A stretch of DNA of 64,000 nt, from contig NZ_CP027774.1 of assembly GCF_003019815.1 (NCBI RefSeq), positions 868,001-932,000 on the forward strand, read 5' to 3'. Position numbers and translations under genes: made by a program. This DNA comes from Variovorax sp. PMC12 (GTDB lineage: Bacteria; Pseudomonadota; Gammaproteobacteria; Burkholderiales; Burkholderiaceae_C). Below, one piece after another: positions 62,063-64,000 of the stretch (position 1 is its first letter; each line of letters opens with the position of its first letter). A model generated the notes under the pieces. That model had not been told where the DNA came from, made no database searches, and saw only the letters and a list, made by a program, of their open reading frames with translations.

Positions 62063-63271
62063 ATGCCTCAAGCCGCTCCCGTCCAGCCCCTGGCTGGCCT
62101 ACGTGTTCTCGACCTGTCCCGCGTGCTCGCGGGCCCGATGTGCGCGATGGCGCTGGCCGACCTGGGCGCCGACGTCATCAAGGTCGAGCACCCCAGCCGC
62201 GGCGACGACACGCGCGACTGGGGCGTTCGCGTGGGCACCCGCAACACCTCGTATTTCAACAGCGCCAACCGCAACAAGCGCTCCGTCACCATCGACCTGC
62301 AGTCCGCCGCGGGCGTGCAGATCGCGCGCGAACTCGCCGCGAAATCTGACGTGGTGATCGAGAACTTCAAGGTCGGCGGCGCCGACAAGCTGGGCCTGGG
62401 CTACGAGCAGCTCAGCGCGTCGAACCCGCGCCTGGTCTACTGCTCCATCTCCGGCTATGCGCGAAGCACCTCGGAGGCACAGCGCCCGGGCTACGACCTG
62501 CTGGTGCAGGGCGAGGCCGGCATCATGGCCATGAACGGCGAAGCGGGCCAGGGGCCGCTGAAGTTCGGCGTCGCCGCGGTCGACATGTTCACCGGCATGT
62601 ACGCGGGCCAGGCCATCCTCGCGGCGCTGTACGAGCGGCACGCCACGGGACGCGGGCGCCATGTGCAGATGGCGCTCTACGACTGCGGCCTGATGATCAC
62701 CTCTTACTACGGCATGGAGGCCATGCTGAAGGCGGGCGACCCGCCCAAGTTCGGCAACGCGCATCCTTCGATCGTTCCCTACGGCGTCTTCGATGCCGCG
62801 GACGGCCCGGTGGTCATCACCGTGGGCAACAACGGCCAGTTCGTGCGCTTCTGCGAGCAGGTCGTCGGCCGGCCCGAGTGGGCCGCCGACCCCCGCTTCG
62901 CCACCAACACCGAGCGCTCGGCCAACCGCGAGATCCTGCTGCCGCTGGTGCGCGAAGCCCTGCGCGGGTTGAGCCGCCGCGAGTTGCTCGCCAGCCTGGC
63001 GGCGGCCGGCATCCCCTGCGGCGAAGTGCTGGGCATGTACGAGGCGCTGACCTCGCCGCGCACCGCCCAGGCCAACCTGCTGCACCACTTCGACGACGCG
63101 GAGGCCGGGCCGCAGAGCGTGCTCGCGCCTCCCTACGTGATGGACGGCGAGCGCACGTCCGTGCGTCGGCCACCGCCCCACCTGGGTCAGCACACCGACG
63201 AGGTGCTTCGCGAAGTGCTGGCCATGGACGACCAGGCCATTGCCGCGGCGCGCGCGCAGCAGGCGATCTGA
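62063..63271 (+). CDS. CaiB/BaiF (class III) CoA-transferase
   Basis: A 402-residue protein from the ATG at 62063 (a GTG at 61964 would add a low-complexity leader). The family landmarks LRVLDLSRVLAGPMCAMALA, DLGADVIKVEHPSRGDDTRD and NRNKRSVTIDL are clear, as is the catalytic Asp region GYDLLVQGEAGIMAMNG. It moves CoA between carboxylic acids such as succinate and a substrate acid. With the divergent LysR and the following Bug protein it forms a typical Burkholderiales catabolic set. Confidence 0.92.
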   Translation: MPQAAPVQPLAGLRVLDLSRVLAGPMCAMALADLGADVIKVEHPSRGDDTRDWGVRVGTRNTSYFNSANRNKRSVTIDLQSAAGVQIARELAAKSDVVIENFKVGGADKLGLGYEQLSASNPRLVYCSISGYARSTSEAQRPGYDLLVQGEAGIMAMNGEAGQGPLKFGVAAVDMFTGMYAGQAILAALYERHATGRGRHVQMALYDCGLMITSYYGMEAMLKAGDPPKFGNAHPSIVPYGVFDAADGPVVITVGNNGQFVRFCEQVVGRPEWAADPRFATNTERSANREILLPLVREALRGLSRRELLASLAAAGIPCGEVLGMYEALTSPRTAQANLLHHFDDAEAGPQSVLAPPYVMDGERTSVRRPPPHLGQHTDEVLREVLAMDDQAIAAARAQQAI

Positions 63272-63323
63272 CCCGCCGCGGCCGCACGCCAGGACACCCT
63301 TTCATCTTTCAGAAAGAACAGAC

Positions 63324-64000
63324 ATGAACCAAGCTCACATCATCAGCCGCCGCCACCTGCTGGCCACCGGCGCCGCAGGCGCACTTTCCACCCTGGGCCT
63401 GCCTGCCTTCGCGGCAGACGCCGAATGGCCGGGCAAGATCGTCAAGATGGTCGTGGCCTTCCCCGCTGGCGGCCCGACCGACACCGCCGCGCGCATCACT
63501 TCGCAGAAGCTCGGCGAACGCCTGGGCACCTCGATCATGGTGGACAACCGCCCCGGCGCGTCCGGCTCCATCGGCACGGCCCAGTTCATCAAGTCGCCGG
63601 CCGACGGCAACACGCTGTCGATGTTCGGCATGCCGGCACTGCTGGCACCGCTGCTGTACAAGAACGGCGCCTACGACGTGGAGAAGGACTTCATGTGCGT
63701 GGCGACCGTGTACGACCTGCCCATGGCCATCGTCGTCAACCCGACGCTGATGCCGGGCGTGGACTCGCTGCAAAGCCTCATCGCCCATGCCAAGGCCGCG
63801 AAGACGCCGCTGAACTACACCAGCTCGGGCGCGGGCAGCTTCGGCCACCTGGCCATGGAGCAGCTGAAGGACCTGGGCGGCTTCGACATGCAGCACGTGC
63901 CCTACCGCGGCAGCGCGCCGGCCGTGACAGACCTGCTGGGCGGCCAGCTCGGCGTGATGTTCGCGGACGTGGTCGCGGCCCTGCCGCACATCAAGTCGGG
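63324..64000 (+). CDS. Bug-family (TctC-like) solute-binding protein, 3' end outside the window
   Basis: 226 codons are visible from the ATG at 63324; the frame runs off the window. A twin-arginine-like leader (SRRHLLATGAAGALSTLGLP) ends AFAAD. The mature start WPGKIVKMVVAFPAGGPTD, then GKSPADGNTL-like KSPADGNTLSMFGMP and YTSSGAGSFGHLAMEQL, are hallmarks of the tripartite tricarboxylate (Bug) receptors. It lies 52 bp after the CoA-transferase gene and may bind the same carboxylate. Confidence 0.93.
   Translation, partial: MNQAHIISRRHLLATGAAGALSTLGLPAFAADAEWPGKIVKMVVAFPAGGPTDTAARITSQKLGERLGTSIMVDNRPGASGSIGTAQFIKSPADGNTLSMFGMPALLAPLLYKNGAYDVEKDFMCVATVYDLPMAIVVNPTLMPGVDSLQSLIAHAKAAKTPLNYTSSGAGSFGHLAMEQLKDLGGFDMQHVPYRGSAPAVTDLLGGQLGVMFADVVAALPHIKS

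Noticed and set aside
1..64000. tRNA, rRNA, insertion sequences or prophage genes
   Set aside because: None was recognised on either strand; no transposase or integrase motif was found.

Overview
The window is high-GC DNA from a beta-proteobacterium of the order Burkholderiales, most likely a Comamonadaceae member close to Variovorax. This is inferred from codon use, the Bug-type solute-binding protein, the CaiB/LysR and IclR/Liv gene arrangements, and the general gene content; no rRNA or tRNA is present to confirm it. Both ends cut through genes.

Region 1 (1-8.7 kb) is ordinary accessory chromosome: the 3' end of a serine hydrolase gene, a beta-helix-like hypothetical, a divergent O-methyltransferase/TetR pair, a beta-propeller lipoprotein, a divergent GlxA-type regulator/MFS transporter pair, a lower-GC gap and a cN-I type 5'-nucleotidase.

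Region 2 (8.8-40.6 kb) is the striking part: one very large two-partner secretion (TPS) locus, nearly all on the minus strand. In transcription order it holds a soluble STN-TonB protein, an ECF sigma factor and a FecR-like anti-sigma factor (a cell-surface-signalling trio), then a 4582-residue filamentous haemagglutinin-type exoprotein (TpsA). After a strong terminator comes a second unit: an FhaC/ShlB-type outer-membrane transporter (TpsB), an ExbB-like channel with a large periplasmic DUF2341/LamG-like domain, ExbD, TonB, a putative porin, a coiled-coil periplasmic protein, a parvulin-type prolyl isomerase, a YbjN protein, a small helical protein and a second TonB-like protein. tpsA and tpsB are preceded by almost the same sequence, a good candidate for the promoter used by the local sigma factor. 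The layout resembles, from memory, the PUMA3 (vreAIR) and pdtAB-exbB2D2 genes of Pseudomonas aeruginosa. Behind it lies a decayed second copy: a sigma gene with an in-frame amber codon and a truncated, frameshifted tpsA remnant, bordered by AT-richer DNA with three 26-bp direct repeats.

Region 3 (40.7-52.1 kb) is a catabolic and uptake cluster for an unidentified amino-acid-like compound. It contains a MocR regulator, a polar amino acid ABC transporter, an M20 hydrolase, a one-chain fusion of a three-subunit HcnABC/opine-oxidase-type flavin dehydrogenase, a DapA-family lyase, a dihydropyrimidinase and a GntR repressor. Two identical palindromes sit in the divergent promoter.

Region 4 (52.1-64 kb) starts with a small DUF3606 protein. 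It continues with an IclR-controlled operon coding for a two-subunit aconitase-family hydratase, a complete Liv-type ABC transporter and a PEP mutase/isocitrate lyase family enzyme, which suggests uptake and hydration-cleavage of a branched dicarboxylate. A LysR/CoA-transferase divergent pair and the start of a Bug solute-binding protein gene end the window.
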